A stretch of 64,000 bases of DNA from Laccaria trichodermophora (lineage: Eukaryota > Basidiomycota > Agaricomycetes > Agaricales > Hydnangiaceae): positions 1,424,262-1,488,261 of the forward strand of contig JACTVC010000011.1 of the NCBI GenBank assembly GCA_018417955.1, in the 5' to 3' direction. The notes beneath the pieces were generated by a model. That model worked only from the letters and a program-made list of their open reading frames with translations, ran no database searches and had not been told where the DNA came from. Both the position numbers and the translations under genes were made by a program. Below, piece after piece: positions 32,496-45,604 of this stretch; position 1 is the stretch's first letter, and each line of letters begins with the position of its first letter.

Positions 32496-34516
32496 TCAAG
32501 GAAGAGTCTTGCAAACGACATTCGCATCCCATGACTCCGAATTGACGCCCTTGTAAACGATGAACAAGTCATTAGGGTCGACTATCTTCTTCAGAGCGAG
32601 GAGTCGGGGGTAGTGTCTGCCCCAATAAGCACCTTGCCAGTCTACCTCAAGGTCATCGGGCTATGAAGGATATTATCAAAGAGTGGATGATAAAAGACAT
32701 ACAAGCACTCACCTCGTTAATGTATTGACCACCGAGAGGGACGGGGGCCAATGCACGCAAGGGCTGTATTTGATCATAGACGCCCTGCTTGATAGCTTGA
32801 ATCTCCGCAACCGTGGCATTCTCTGCCCACGCGTTCGCAATGGTCATGTCGCTGATGGTGGTACGCCAAGCGGGGGTGACTGCAGCAGAGTCTGGGTCGC
32901 CTTGAGCAACAGCTCCTCCTCCAACCATGCTATGGCAACGGATAAGTACTTGTTCGGTACAGTCGCATATTGAGGGAAAACATACAAGGGACGGCTAGCG
33001 GGAATTCCCATCCACGCCTCAGCAAGCGCAGTCGCGTTATTGTCGAATACGTCACGGGGAATGAGCCACGAAGAGACGGTGATGCGCAGGCCGCCGGCGT
33101 CTCCGACAGTGTAATTAAAGCCAAAGCCATTCGTGCTGTTGATAAAGTTATTGTAGTACCAGTCCTCAAAGTCGCTGTAAACGATTTGTTTGTTCAGGGT
33201 AATATTCACGCCCGAAATGGCGGCTGAATCACTGATGAAGGATTGCAAGGTTGCGTTCGCTGTGGTGTTGAAGGTAGGAGCGCCTTGGGCGATGAGGGTC
33301 AGATAGAGGGTATGGTCTTGGAACGGCCAGAAACCAGCCCATCCAGAGTCAGCGATGCTATTATGATGTTTGTTAAAGGTTTCAAGGAGCTGGAAGTACG
33401 ATGAATTCGAGTTCGCAGTGGCAGCGTAGAAGGCAGCGGTATACGGAGGATTGGGATGAGTCCTAAAAGTGGTTTTCATCACGACCCCGAAATTGGGTCC
33501 TCCTCCACCGCGAAGAGCCCAAAACAGATCGGGATATTGATACTGATTCGTGACGACAAAAGAAGCGTTAGGAAGGACGACGGAAAATTGGAGGACGTTG
33601 TCGACACCTTGATTGGTGATCAGTAAAATGAGCCAGAAAACTCGTTAAAGCTTACCAAGACCATAGTAAGGAGACAAAATGCTATGGCCGCCGCCCAAGG
33701 GCCATCCGGCGCCCGCACCGACAGTTCCGCCTGCGCCGATACCTCCAGCAACGGTACGGTTGTTCTGGGAAGCGAGACTGTACAAGGTACCCCATTGAAC
33801 GCCAGGATCGATAGTTACGGCTGGAGAGCAATATCAGCTATCGCTGTGCGAAGGGATGCTACGTTACACACCATGTTGGCCAGCGGTGCCACTGGGAGCA
33901 CCTTCCGGCACAAACGAGTCGGTGAACGTGTAATCCCGAAGATTATGCATGAAGAGTTCGACGGAACCGTAACCGAACATGCGACCCAAATTCTCGTGAC
34001 TATCCCGTGTTTCGTCAGCACCAAGTAGAGAGAGCGGAGATGAGTGGCTTACCCATTGTTCTTGACGACCAAGTGTAAGTTGTGAGTGGTGGCAAACCTG
34101 ATAGTGTGCTGTACGTCGGCAACAGTGCTAACGTTGATTGAGTACGAGGGCACTCGTCCTTGGTAGCATATGGCATCTGGTTGGGGGTCAAATACACACT
34201 GCTGGACGGTGTTGTTGGCCACGAGTTCCATATAGTTCGTCCATTGGATACCGTTAGGGCTTGCCGCTAGGAAGGTATGACTAAATTGTTGGGCTGTGAC
34301 GGCGGCGCAAGCTTGCGGGTCATAAGCCGGAGATGTTTTGTGGCAGGGAGCGCCAAGGGGCAATTGGTTTGAAATAAGTGGCTGGCTTAGATTTTTGGCA
34401 AATGAGGCCCAGGTATCAGGACTGGGGAAAGAAGGGTCGCCAGGCAAAGTCTTGCATTTTTGCCATGCAATTGCTGCGTTGACAAGTAGAAGGAGGAGAA
34501 GCAACCTTGTCGACAT
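32496..34516 (-). CDS. Secreted FAD-linked oxidase, berberine-bridge-enzyme type
   Basis: Several minus-strand exons run from ATG 34516 to TGA 32496. The product has a signal peptide (LLLLLLLVNAAIAW), then a FAD-binding-4 domain: LHLVVKNN joins GHENLGRMFGYG across a 53-nt intron, placing the His that usually carries the covalent flavin, followed by VAGGIGAGGTVGAGAGWPLG and GGHSILSPYYGLG. The C-terminal BBE module is clear: a 52-nt intron joins YINE to PDDLEVDWQGAYWG, then HYPRLLALKKIVDPNDLFIV. These enzymes oxidise alcohols, sugars or secondary metabolites using O2 and are secreted. It is divergent from the first P450 gene and belongs by position to the terpenoid cluster, but a role in sugar oxidation is equally possible. 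Confidence 0.85.
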
Positions 34517-34576
34517 GTTCACGAAAGATAGGCGAACAGAGGCGAGTTGATTTTACCCAGGAGACGAAGTCCCAGC

Positions 34577-34583
34577 ATTTATA
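34577..34583 (-). promoter_or_regulatory. TATA box of the FAD oxidase gene
   Basis: TATAAAT on the minus strand lies 61 bp upstream of the start codon at 34516. Confidence 0.5.
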
Positions 34584-35233
34584 CATCTAGCTTTCCCGAC
34601 ATCTTCATAGCCGCAACTCGGCGTCCATTGCAACGATACCCATGGGCCAGGTGTCGCCTGAGTTGGCAACGGCAAGAGATAGTCATCAAGACAAAACAAG
34701 TTAGAATGGAGTCGGCTGATAAAATTATCCCTACGGCCGTGGGAATCCCGCCTATACGCGTCACCCAAGAATAGGACTTTTGAATTCCACCCACTTCATG
34801 GATCGCCCAAATCGCTGTCATCTTATCGGATCTCTTACAACCCTCACGAATTATATGGGTCACTGGCTAAAATTCTCGCAACAATGCCCCACCCTGCTCC
34901 TCTATTTCTCGCAAGAGCGCCCAGGTGACCTCGGCAAGTACCCCTCCTGACTACTCTGATTGTTATGGGCTGCGCTCACTCGGAGTAGCAATGCTGTACT
35001 CGGATCTATATCTCCAAGGAGGATCGGCCATGTTCCATGACGCGGTAAGATCGGCAAACACTTTTCGCATTGTTTTGAAAGATCATAATCGTTTGCCGTT
35101 GGTACAGAGCATTCGACTTTGGCGACATCCTTGACCCACATGCAATTTATCTGGTTCTTAGAGCAGTCGCCGCTAAGTATTAAAGTAGCCCGCCTGTGGT
35201 GAGTGGCAATCGGAGTCGTAACCCTTCTTCAAT
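34584..35233. other. Divergent intergenic region, FAD oxidase / P450-1
   Basis: This is a shared upstream region of two divergently transcribed genes and a candidate site for joint control. No clear palindromic operator could be singled out by eye. Confidence 0.4.
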
Positions 35234-37189
35234 ATGTTCGTGGCATTTGACATCATTCCGATAGTCACCACTGTCGCGATTCTGGCAGCCCTGTTTATAA
35301 ATAAATTACTTACGCCCCCGCCAGAACTTCGTCATCTGCCTCGCGTTTCCGTTCTACCTCTCCTCTGGAGCTACATTACCGGTGAAGTAGAGGACGCGCG
35401 CATCAAAAGGCTCATTGTTCCCTTCGCAAACAAGGCGGACGAAGGGGTCGTCCTCGTTTACGCTCTCGGAAGATGGATTGTCCATGTACTCGATCATAAG
35501 GTATTTATTAATTCGAAGCTCGAAACGCAATTAATTGGTACTAGATCGCGAAAGACATATCAGCGGACGCTGTCACTTGGCCCAAAGAGGAACCCCCTGG
35601 TATGAACGATTTTACCTACATCTTTTGTTACAAGCTAATCCATGAATAGATGAAATGTTGCTTTGGCGGTTTGTTGGCCGCACTAACGTCATCCTTTCTA
35701 ACGGCGTGAACTGGCAACGGCACTCCCGCGTCGTCAAATCCGCATTGAATCGAAATGTACCTATTGAGAAGTTTGCTTCGCTCACCAAAAGACTCTTCTC
35801 CGTCATGGGCAACGGCGGACGTCTCCGTTTCGACGATCTGACAATGGTGAGGGCTTTTTGATCATGATTTACGCAACCAAAAGTCTTGACATGTTTACTA
35901 TCTCTCTGTCAGCGCTTTACGCTAGACGCAGTTGGTAGGTGACTTTCAACGCAATACCAACAGAGGCAAGCCGATTCATTTCGTGCCTCCTATAAGGTAC
36001 AACCGCTCTTGGACATGACTTCAACACCATCGTCGACAATCACAGTCCCTTCGTGGCGAAATATAACGAGGTCATGGACAGCATTGCTTCGCCCCTGTAC
36101 GTCAACAGTTTTTTCCGCACATCTCTGGTCTCTCATTTGAAACTCTCTCAGATTTTTGGTATTCCCAAAACTCGAAACCTGGTTCCCTCGAAAGCACGTC
36201 ATTCGGAAGATCGACGATCTCGTGAAAGACTTCGGCAAACTTCTAGAGGACAAAAAACAACGTCCCGGCAATGACATGCTCACCTATATGCTTGAGGAGG
36301 TGCGTCAACTCCAGTTCATGAGCATCACTGTCTTTGGCTGACTCTCTTATGTATAGCCGGAGATGACCGACGAAGAGTTCCGGGATAACATGGTCGTCTT
36401 TTTCATAGCCGGGCATGTAAGGATTGCAACGGTTTTCTACTCCACGATCATTGATTAATGCTTGTAAAGGACACCACTGCGGGTGCAATGTCAAGTTTCG
36501 TTTATTACCTTTCGAAACACCCAGAGGCACAGGTTCGCGCTAGGAAAGAAGTCGTTGCGGCCTTAGGGAAAGATGAACCTAACATCGAAAATCTGCGTCA
36601 CATGCCTTTCCTTCAAGCTTGCATCCGAGAGTCCCTCCGGATCAATACCCCCATTGTGAGTTGTTTGTTGTCAATCGCCACTGTACCATCGATATCAACG
36701 GCTGTTACTTCAGACCTATGTCGTCCCTCGTTCCTCCGAAAGATCTGTCCTGCTCAAAGGCTCAAACGGAAAGTCCTACCACATTCCAGCTAAGGCATCT
36801 GTGATCATGAATATTTGTGCCATCCACTACAACGAAACTTATTGGCCGAATCCGTACAAGTTTGACCCTACAAGATTCATGAACCAAGGCGACGGTGAAG
36901 AGGCGCGAATCGACGCCAGTCTTTGGCTGTACGTCGTCCTCCTTGACTCTGGAAAATCATTTTGATCTTTGCCTGTAACAGACCATTTGCTCTGGGCCCC
37001 AGGCAATGTCCTGCAAGGAACTTTGCCATGTACGAGCTGAGGACCTTGGCGTCAATGTTGCTTCAACAATGGGAATGGAATCTTCCAGCTGACTCGCCTC
37101 ATCATGACGGTATCAAGAATGGTTTCTCCCCATTCGCATTGAGTCTGCCTAAAGATATGGATATCAACTTCCGCAGGGTTGAGCAGTAA
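35234..37189 (+). CDS. Cytochrome P450, first of cluster
   Basis: This is a multi-exon gene with short GT-AG introns (for example 35501-35544). It starts MFVAFDIIPIVTTVAILAAL, an N-terminal membrane anchor for the ER. The I-helix AGH-DTTAG is split by an intron, and the K-helix ExxR lies in ACIRESLRIN. The PERF-like region is YKFDPTRFMN. The heme loop reads FALGPRQCPARNFA, which keeps the Cys ligand but has Pro where most P450s have Gly after it. All signature motifs can be joined in frame, so it looks functional. P450s use NADPH-P450 reductase to oxidise small molecules, here probably the terpenoid scaffold made by the nearby cyclase. It differs clearly from the next two P450s. No CYP family is assigned. 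Confidence 0.88.
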
Positions 37190-38324
37190 CTTACATGTTC
37201 CCTGTCGTACGCGTGTCTTTGAATCTAACTATCCCGACGTTATTTACACTGGCCGAATGAAATTTAGATAATTTTTCCTCCCCCTTTCAAACCAACAATT
37301 AGCAAGAATTGTAAATGACGCGAATTCCAAGTTATACATTCATTCATTTCTAAAATCTCAAAAAAGAGAAGTTCATATGGGCAACTCAGTTTTTTTGTCA
37401 TTTTTGCAAGCCTTGGCCCACGTCCAGCTGATAATTTCAAATTGGAATTTACGGTGAACTTCTGCAGTACAATTGTTGAGCACTTCGCGGAATCCGTGAT
37501 TTCTCGGATACGGTAACTCAAGATTTTTTAGCCTCGTACTATTTCGAGAGAGATTGACGGGGTTCAAAATTTATCGGTTTTTTATACTCTTTGTTTCAAA
37601 AGAGCCTAATACATGATGAAAGATTTGAATGATGAATTACTCCGTTTTGTATATCATAGTGTGAATCCTCAGATCTCAGACCAGAGATCACCATGGAACT
37701 TGACAGCTTGTCAAATAAAACGACCGCACGGGGTTGATTCAAGCTACTACATCCTTTGCCTTGGGCCCTAGAGTGACGCGTCGATTTTCGATTCAAAGCC
37801 CCTGTTTTCGATTATCGACGCGCTGCTTTGGTCTGTTTGTTTCACCAGGTACCGGAGAACACCGGAGCAACTTCAACCGAACATCAACACAGATTCTTGA
37901 CAGATTCTAACCTGCTCTACGCGCCACTAAGATTCCGAAGTTTAGCGAGCAGATGGGACAAGGCGTTTCAAAGGACATGTCCACGGCCGTATCAATATTG
38001 CTAGCGCGGGTCTGTGATGATTCTCTGACTCTCAGTACCCCGAGTGACTCTGTGGCCGTTCGCTGAAGCACACGAATCTGCATGCATATCCACGCTCAGA
38101 CCGACAGGGTAGATCGGTGTCGAAGCACCTTACGCTAGCTCTGCCCGAACAAACTCTGGTTCCGAGTTCGCTGCGGTCGCAAGTTACAATCGGACTTAAA
38201 TCTTGAGATCGTATACAAGATAACCGAGATACGCAAATTCCTAATGTCTGGCGCAGAAACATATATCTTGGGCGGGAACCTCGATATTCTGAGCATCTGC
38301 GTCCTTCGTTGATCCCCATTCGAA
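37190..38324. other. Intergenic, about 1.1 kb
   Basis: No coding signal was found. The first half is A/T-rich. It contains the promoter of P450-2, but no TATA box was identified with confidence. Confidence 0.4.
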
Positions 38325-40654
38325 ATGCCGCTGTCCTCTATACCTGCGACCACACTCACGGTCCTCGTGTTGGGGCTGCTCACCTTTCTCATCAAACAAT
38401 TTGTTTTCCCTTTGTATAAACGTCGCGCGGCAATAGGCCACATTGCCGGGCCACCCAGCGACAACATATGGACTGGTGAGGAACCTCGGTCTCAATCGTC
38501 CGCTCTAGCTCATCTACGTACAGGCAATTGGCATCAACTGTTTCATAAGAATGCTTGGCAATTCAAAAAGAGCATTCAGGAGACTTACGGTGGTGTCTTG
38601 AAGATAAATGCCCTCTTCGGGGTGCGTACGAATTTTTCCTGCTCATTTTTGTTCGACGGCATGAATTTTTTGAACACTGCAGGACCAGCAATTATACATT
38701 ACTGATCCCTTGGCAATAACTGCCATCTTTCAGGCAGATCGCCCCAGCTATGAAACGAACGCATATCACTTGCTGTAAGCCTTACCACACGTGTGCTACA
38801 TTAAAGACTAATATTTTGCAGTCGTAGCCGTTTGTCCTTCGGTTATGGTTTGGTAGGAACCACAGGTATTTCAACCGGTTACGCCTGAAATTTGCATTCA
38901 TTCGATGTTGATACAGGCGCTAAGCATTTGAAGCAACGCCGATTGATGGCCCCGTACTTCGCATCGAAATACTTGCGCACGTTGCTGCCCGTGTTCTATC
39001 CATTTGCTTACGAGGTAGGTGTCCATGTTGTTTCGGTATACTGCAGTCATATAATGTGTTTGAGGACAGCTCTGTGATGATATCGAAAAGAAGATCGAAA
39101 AATATGACGGCGTCATCAATATGCATCGCATGATGTCTATTGCCGCCCTTGAGTATGTTGGCACCGGTCTCGGGTATCGCTTCGATGGATTGAACGAAAG
39201 CAAGCCGAATGAATATAACGATGCCGCCAAAGCTTTGAAGTATTTTACCAATTTTATGCCTTAACTTTAACCCGTTCATCCCCTTGCTCAGCCCCCTTAC
39301 CTTCAAACTCTCTACCTACCGTGCTTTCCTGCCCTACTGGGTTCAACTCGGCCCCGCCTGGTTCCGCAAGAGATTGGTCGATTGGGTTCCCTGGCCTGAC
39401 TTGCACCGAGTGAAGGCAGTCATCTACAGAATGGATGACATTGCTCAAGACATCCTTCAAACCAGAAAACAGGCCTTCGCCGACGGTGAGAGTTACGGAC
39501 GCGATATCTTGAGTGCTATTAGTGGGTCCGTTGCATTATCTCGAGTCGTTAAGTTGATGTTCGCCCCAGTGCGCTACAACGACGAGGCCGATGACGACGA
39601 GAAGATCGACAAGGATGAGATCATTAGCCATATCACGTAAGTGCACCATAAGTGAAAGCTTGAGGAATTTCGCTGACTTCTTTTGCCTCCGTAGGACGAC
39701 CCTTTTCGCAGGTCATGAGACAACTGCTGGGGTGCTTTCCAGGATCATACATCAACTCTCGCTTCACCACGATGCTCAAGAAAGACTCCGCGAAGAGGTG
39801 ACTAAGGCTCGTGAAGCTAAAGGAGACTTGGAGTTTGAGGATTTGTTGGAGCTGCCTTACCTCGACGCCATCTGTAAGGAGACCCTTCGAGTGTGAGCCG
39901 TTGTTCCACTTGTTCGTTCGCCAAACAAGTGCTTAATGATATCCAGTTACCCCCCTGTGGATCAGCTCTACCGAACGTAAGTTTAGATATCCACTACGTT
40001 TCTTCACTTCTCACCCTCTCACAAGTTCTGTCAAGCCGACTGTCATCCCTATTTTATATCCTATCCAATCCACAGATGGAAAGGAGCTTCGTGAAATTGC
40101 CATAGAACCGGGAACTGATACGATTGTATCCATCGTTGGTTATAACCGCAACAAAAACGTTTGGGGAGCAGATGCAGAGGAGTGGATTCCTGAACGTTGG
40201 TTGGAACCTTTGCGTACCAGCGTCCTCCAAGCGAAACTCCCGGCCGTGTTTTCTCACATGTACGCCACCTTTTCAATGTTGTCGTCCTGATTTTGGAGTT
40301 GACGACGCTCCCTTACAGGATGACTTTCACTCTTGGCGAGAGGGCTTGCATGTAAGTCACCCGTCTTGCCAGTGTTTTGTCAGCATTTTCTAATTCCAAT
40401 TCTACAGTGGCTATAAGTTCGCAGAGATGGAAATGAGTACGTGCAGCCCTCGGAACTTGCGTGTGTTTTGTTAACAATACGGTGCAGAGCTCATCTTGTC
40501 GGTTCTTTTGTCGAGATTCAGGTTCTCCATTGACCCTAAGAACGAGATTTTCTGGAACATGGGTGGAAGTATCACCCCGATTGTCAAAGATTCGGGCCAG
40601 ATTGAACCTACCCTGCCCATCAGAGTCAGCGTCTTGCCAAAAGCCTCTGCTTGA
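38325..40654 (+). CDS. Cytochrome P450, second of cluster
   Basis: This is a gene of many exons. It starts MPLSSIPATTLTVLVLGLLT (membrane anchor), followed by a proline-containing hinge (IAGPPSDNIW). The I-helix is TTLFAGHETTAG, the K-helix is LDAICKETLRVYPP, the PERF-like region is EEWIPERWLEP, and the heme loop FTLGERACIGYKFAEMEM is assembled across an intron. Recognisable segments in order include KQRRLMAPYFASKYLR and LPYWVQLGPAWFRKR. Near 39240-39290 the frame is lost unless another intron is removed (donor after GCTTTGAA, acceptor at ...GCTCAG); I take that as an intron. It shares its internal layout with P450-3 and is probably a diverged paralogue. A role in terpenoid oxidation is inferred from position. 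Confidence 0.82.
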
Positions 40655-41613
40655 TCGACGAAGACGCCGTATTCAAATTACTAGTAGACGTATCGCAATT
40701 TGCCTTTGTATTTCATGCAAAATAACTACTGCAAATTGCTTTACCAACGCCCATGTTGATTGTAGTGAGCCTGCGACTCTGTAACACAAGACATTTTCCG
40801 GGCTGCATACTCTGTGCGCGGAAGTCCAACAAGACTTGAGCAGATCCTCCGGGTAAATTCTTTTCGCAATGCTGGAGACAATCCAGTGCGGAAGTTTCCG
40901 AACTCCTGTTAACGTTTAGGACATGGCAAGAGTCACACGCTCTAGTATCCCAACTGGTACCCCAGCCTCACATGCGCGAAACCTGCCACTCTACCGCCGC
41001 ACAATTGAATCGCTAAGTATTCTTGGGTTTAATGGTTCCCTTTGTTAACCCTGGGGCGTAAGTCATGACCGTGACGCCGGTTATTTCGAAAAGTGCTAGC
41101 GATATGTCAAGTCGCATATCCACTCCGAGCTCCCTTCGCATCTCGATCTCGAGTGACTCGGCATGTTAGAGCCAAGTTAGATCGGAATTCTAGACGGCTA
41201 GTGGACAAGCTGATGCCCTTCTTGAAGTTATTCTAATGCGGAACTGGAGCTCAATTGAGTCAACATATGAAGCCGCTTTTCATGATCACTGAATACCTTC
41301 CTCACCGACCGGTCACCCTCGTGAAAATCGACATATTTGGGTACAGGCCCTATCAATCGAAAATCATTCTGGATCCATCTGGAATATCAGCTTCCATGCT
41401 TTGCCGAGCGGTGTGCACATTATGAGGTGGTGCTCAAATGTCGAAGATAAAGCATTCAAATCAGCTTAGTCTTCTCCTTCATTCATCGGCAGCTAAGATC
41501 ACCCCCACTCAAAATCGTCGGTTTGTGAGGGGCAACTTCATCATACTCATGTAAAGTGATCAAATTGTGTATGGATAGTCAAGATACAGTCTCCAATTGC
41601 GCAAAAAGAACAG
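40655..41613. other. Intergenic between convergent P450 genes
   Basis: No coding signal was found on either strand and no obvious repeat. It separates the 3' ends of P450-2 and P450-3. Confidence 0.4.
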
Positions 41614-44188
41614 CTAGATGGCCTTGATTCTCATTGGGACCTTCGGACCCTCGCCCACTTTACCCTTAACATAAGGCACGACTGTGATACCAAGGCGCCA
41701 TTCGATTTCTTCGGTAACCGCTTCGAACGAGAAGTGGGGCAGGATGACGGACAACACCAGTTCTGATTGCATGATATTAGTCAAATCAAGTTCAACGGGT
41801 GAGGAGAGGAAGCAACTGACTGATTTCTAGCAAAGCGAACTTCATTCCCCTGAGAGAAAGGCAAAGGTTCAGAATCAGCATATTTCATGGGTTCACAACT
41901 GGATGAGCCACTCACGGGCAAGCTCTACCGCCGCCCAAGAATGTCATGCTAGGAAGGGGTCATAATTAAGCTCAATCAATTTTTAATGGGTGAGATAGCC
42001 ACTCACGCATTGGAAAAGATACCGGGCATCTTTACACTGTTCGCGGTACCATCCAACACTGCTTTCCCGAGCCACCGTTCAGGCTTAAGTTCACTGGCGT
42101 CAGGTCCCCAAATTGCAGCGGATCGGTTGGCGGCGCCCAATCCAACGTACACCGAGGTCCCCTTTGTAATGAGGAGCTCCTTAGTTTCTACACCAGTCTT
42201 GGGGTCGCGGATAGGGAAATGGAGAGGGACGACGCAATCTTCAATCGTCCTAGGTAACGCGCATAATATTTAGAAAGGATACTTTCAATTTTTGAATAGA
42301 CCAACAACTTACTGTCTCCATACGAAAGTAACCGGCGCGAAGAGACGGAGGGCTTCACGGCACACCGCATCCAGAAGAGGGAGTTCATTTAATTCATTGT
42401 AGTTGAACCCTTCATCGCCCTTGGCCTATAGAATGAAGCGGGTCAATATAGCGTGTCCAGGAAACAAACTTGATATAGCTTACAGCATGAGCGTCGAGGA
42501 GTTCTTTGCGCAGACGATTTTGCATGTCATTGTCGTTGGCCATCAAACACAGGAGCCGAGACAGAGCGCCTGATGTCGTTTCTTGTCCTCCAAGGACAAT
42601 GGAGCTGCAAGAACGTTAAAAACAGCTTTATATTTCAAGGACGTCAAGCGAACCTCATGTTAGCGATGACAACCTCATCAGGCATTCTATCGTCGTCGTC
42701 CGCGAGCTGATTGGCGCTGACTGGAATGGGAAACATTAGAATTTGAGGGGTGTCTTCGGAGGCTTGACGTACTGAGGAGGGTTGCAAGGTCTTTACCGCC
42801 TGACGTCGTTTTTTCGAGCTCAGATATTCCGCCTTCATCCAAAACCTTTTTCTTCTGTTTGAACAGATTCGCGCAGACGGGATGCATGGTGTCAACTCCC
42901 CATTTGAACTTGAAAGAGTGCATGACGTTGAGATTGATCCTTTAAACAAGTCGAAAGGAAGGCTCACCTTGCGAGCGGCAGGCCATGGTAGATAGTAAAC
43001 TGCGTTAGATAAGAATCTGCGCAACCAAAGGGGCTCTAATTTCCTCCACGATTCCAAATAAGGAAGAACAAAGAAGATTCTGCCAGCCATTGGGCTTTCG
43101 TAGGGGGGTCAGATCGACACCTAAGCATATGTAGAGAGCAGCAGTAACTCACAGCACAGTTTTCAAAGCCTCGTGAAACTCGGTGAATTCACGACTGTTT
43201 TTGTCGAAGGAGTTGAAACTGTGGCCAAGCCCTCCCTGAGAAATGAGCTCGAGAGCGGTTCTAGTCAGATAGTCGAGGATGTCGATGACGCGGCCGTCCT
43301 TGGCATTACCGACGTCCGCCTTGAGTTTGTCCCGCAGCTGGAATTGCAATACACTCAGCGAATGATAGAGCCTGAGGAGATGACAATCAACCCACCTGAT
43401 GAGCAATCTTGTAGAAAACTGGAGAGAGCTTAGATACGAAGGAAGCGGTAAAGACAGGATTCATTAGACGACGCTGTTTCTTGTGCTCAGCGCCTGTAGC
43501 TTGGGTTAGATACTACTACTTCTCAAATGATGTGATCGTCGACAGACCATATACTGATGCAAGACCATCACCATGATGGATAACACCAAAGAGACTGTAT
43601 TTAGCGATCAATTTGCGACATTTACAAGAGCTTAGAAAATTTTACCCAGAGAATTCCACAGATTCACGGAAGTTATTTTGATTACGGACGAGAATGGCAT
43701 TGAGAGCAGCCGGATCAGTGACGTAGAGACCATCAGCTTGAAGCTGTCATCGGAAACATCAAACATGTTTTCAATCGTCACAACGAATGAATAACGCACA
43801 CCGAACATGCCGCCCCTCAATCTGGCGACATGACCATATTTCTCGCACATGGTATAGTGATAATCGTCGAGTGAAGTCTCGCCATGCATGTCGGGTAGAT
43901 ATCCTGAAAGTGCACATGGTCAGCAATGTTTCACGAAATTGGCGAAGCTCACAGCGTGAAGTCTGACTCACCAAGGTTGGTCTTGTTAATAGGGCCAGGT
44001 ATGTGGTCATAGGGACCTTTCTGGCGAGCACGAGTGACTATTGAGATGAGGACGATCGTGGCTACCGCGATGCCAGATGCCAGAAGAGGTCCGGGAAGGT
44101 AGCCCACCGTAGGCGCTACCCCGTCGATGAAAGAGCCATTTGTGCCCACAACGGGCGGTGCCCTGAAGAATGAACTGATGACCGACAT
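41614..44188 (-). CDS. Cytochrome P450, third of cluster
   Basis: This minus-strand, many-exon gene starts at ATG 44188 (MSVISSFF). A membrane helix (LLASGIAVATIVLISIVTRA) precedes the hinge DHIPGPINKTNLG. Later motifs are KQRRLMNPVF, the I-helix IVLGGQETTSGALSRLL, the K-helix LLDAVCREALRLFAPV, ELKPERWLG, and the heme loop MTFLGGGRACPGMKFA. It ends VPMRIKAI before TAG at 41614. All signatures are present in a consistent order. Segments such as LPYLESWRKLEPLWLRR parallel LPYWVQLGPAWFRKR in P450-2, which supports a shared origin. A probable tailoring enzyme of the terpenoid cluster. Confidence 0.85.
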
Positions 44189-44850
44189 TTTGGACGGGGC
44201 CAAGTTCTTGCGACTTGGAATTCTCGCTCATGAATGCTTTAAACTGAGAGTGATCATCCAGGGGATCGGTAACCAGAATCCGCGGGCATTCCCGTTCTGA
44301 ATTCTGGTTGGTGTGAAGAGACGGCCGCGGACATTGCTTGAGAGGTAGTGATGGTTCTTACCTGGGTTACTTACTCCGACGTGCTCCGCCACCTGAGCAA
44401 TTGAGTTATCACGTGAGGCCCATCTCATGAACCTTCAAGCTTCAAGCTTCAAATTTCAAATCTTCACGCTTGATTGCCATCTACTTGAAGGGCCGCAACC
44501 CTCTTAGAGTGATTCGATAAGGTGGTTATACAACTTTTCAAACCCTAAAGTTACGCTGCCCAGTTACTGTTCAGTGTGCAATGTTGAAAAATCACTCCAT
44601 TACCGGTAACCGAACCATTACCATGATACTTTAGACGAGATTCGATCCAATCAAAGCCTTCGACCCACTTCGCTGCATTTCTTACCCAGCATTACCTCAG
44701 TTTTCTACCCGTGGATGGCAGCCGACACCCAGGACCAGGGAAGTCTTTCAAGGATGGTACCACTTTGCCTGTCCGGTAACTTGAAGGTCATATATTAAGG
44801 CTACTTATCGTATTTGACTCTTACTTTGCAGTGTTCAAGCGCTGAAAATC
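44189..44850. other. Divergent intergenic region, P450-3 / small barrel protein
   Basis: This upstream region is shared by two divergent cluster genes. A TATA-like TATATTAA lies at 44792-44799, 52 bp before the start at 44851. A direct repeat of CTTCAAG occurs at 44434-44449. Confidence 0.4.
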
Positions 44851-45604
44851 ATGGCAGCAATCGAAATCATAGCCTTTGCAAATTTTCGCGAGGCTTCCAA
44901 CTTGGATGATCTGATTCCAGGTCTACCAAACATCGCAGCGTTCGTGCATTCACCTCACTGTTTCAATGCCATCTACTGGAGTCCACTTTGCTCTGTTGCA
45001 GTGTCTATTCCGGATTCCAAATTGAAGATGCTACTCAGGGCTACCTCGTCTTTCGCAAGTTGTATTCCATTAATCAATTTATTTCTTCAACTTTTTGTCT
45101 CCGGTTCCTTAGATTGGAACTCCCTACAAGACCTGCAATCAGGCCACGCATCTACGGCTTATGAGACGCTTTTGAAATTATCGGGGGACAGTGTAGTCAA
45201 CGCCTTTGTCGTTCCCAATCCCAATCCTGCCGAGAACATCCCAATTGTTCTCGGAACTCCCGTATCTGAGTTCGCTGTTGCGAAACTCATATTGGAGGAG
45301 AACCGGGATAAATGGGAGGCGTGCTTGAAGGCAACCTTGGATGGCATTAAGATCACGAAGGGAGCTGCGGCTGGGATTCACGCTACCGAGGAGAAGGACG
45401 CCAACACTTATGTGTTCGTGATAGGTTGGTCCTCCATCGAGGTATGGTTTTCCGTGTGCTTGTCAGTTGCCACTCTAACTCCCGTCCGGCGCACAGGAAC
45501 ACCGCGCGGCTTTCGACCATGCGTACGCCAGCGATATCTATCGCGATACAATCACTCTCACCGATTTCGCCGCCAAACACGCAAGGTTAAAACAACGGTT
45601 GTAA
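44851..45604 (+). CDS. Dimeric alpha/beta-barrel (ABM-like) protein
   Basis: The first frame begins MAAIEIIAFANFREASNLDD and reads to GWSSIE. A 55-nt GT-AG intron (45442-45496) joins it to EHRAAFDHAYASDIYRDTIT and the stop at 45604. A further intron around 45058-45114 is possible. The closing pattern (TYVFVIGWSSIEEHRAAF) resembles the last strand and helix of two-repeat ABM/EthD-type ferredoxin-like barrels. There is no signal peptide. Such proteins can be cofactor-free oxygenases or can fold reactive intermediates in secondary metabolism; the activity here is unknown. It lies between P450-3 and the cyclase, which suggests a cluster role. The family assignment rests on pattern only. Confidence 0.6.

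Noticed and set aside
44340..44420. tRNA-like stretch on the minus strand (GCTCAGGTGGCGGAGC)
   Set aside because: There is a D-arm-like segment, but no matching acceptor stem, T-arm or terminator.
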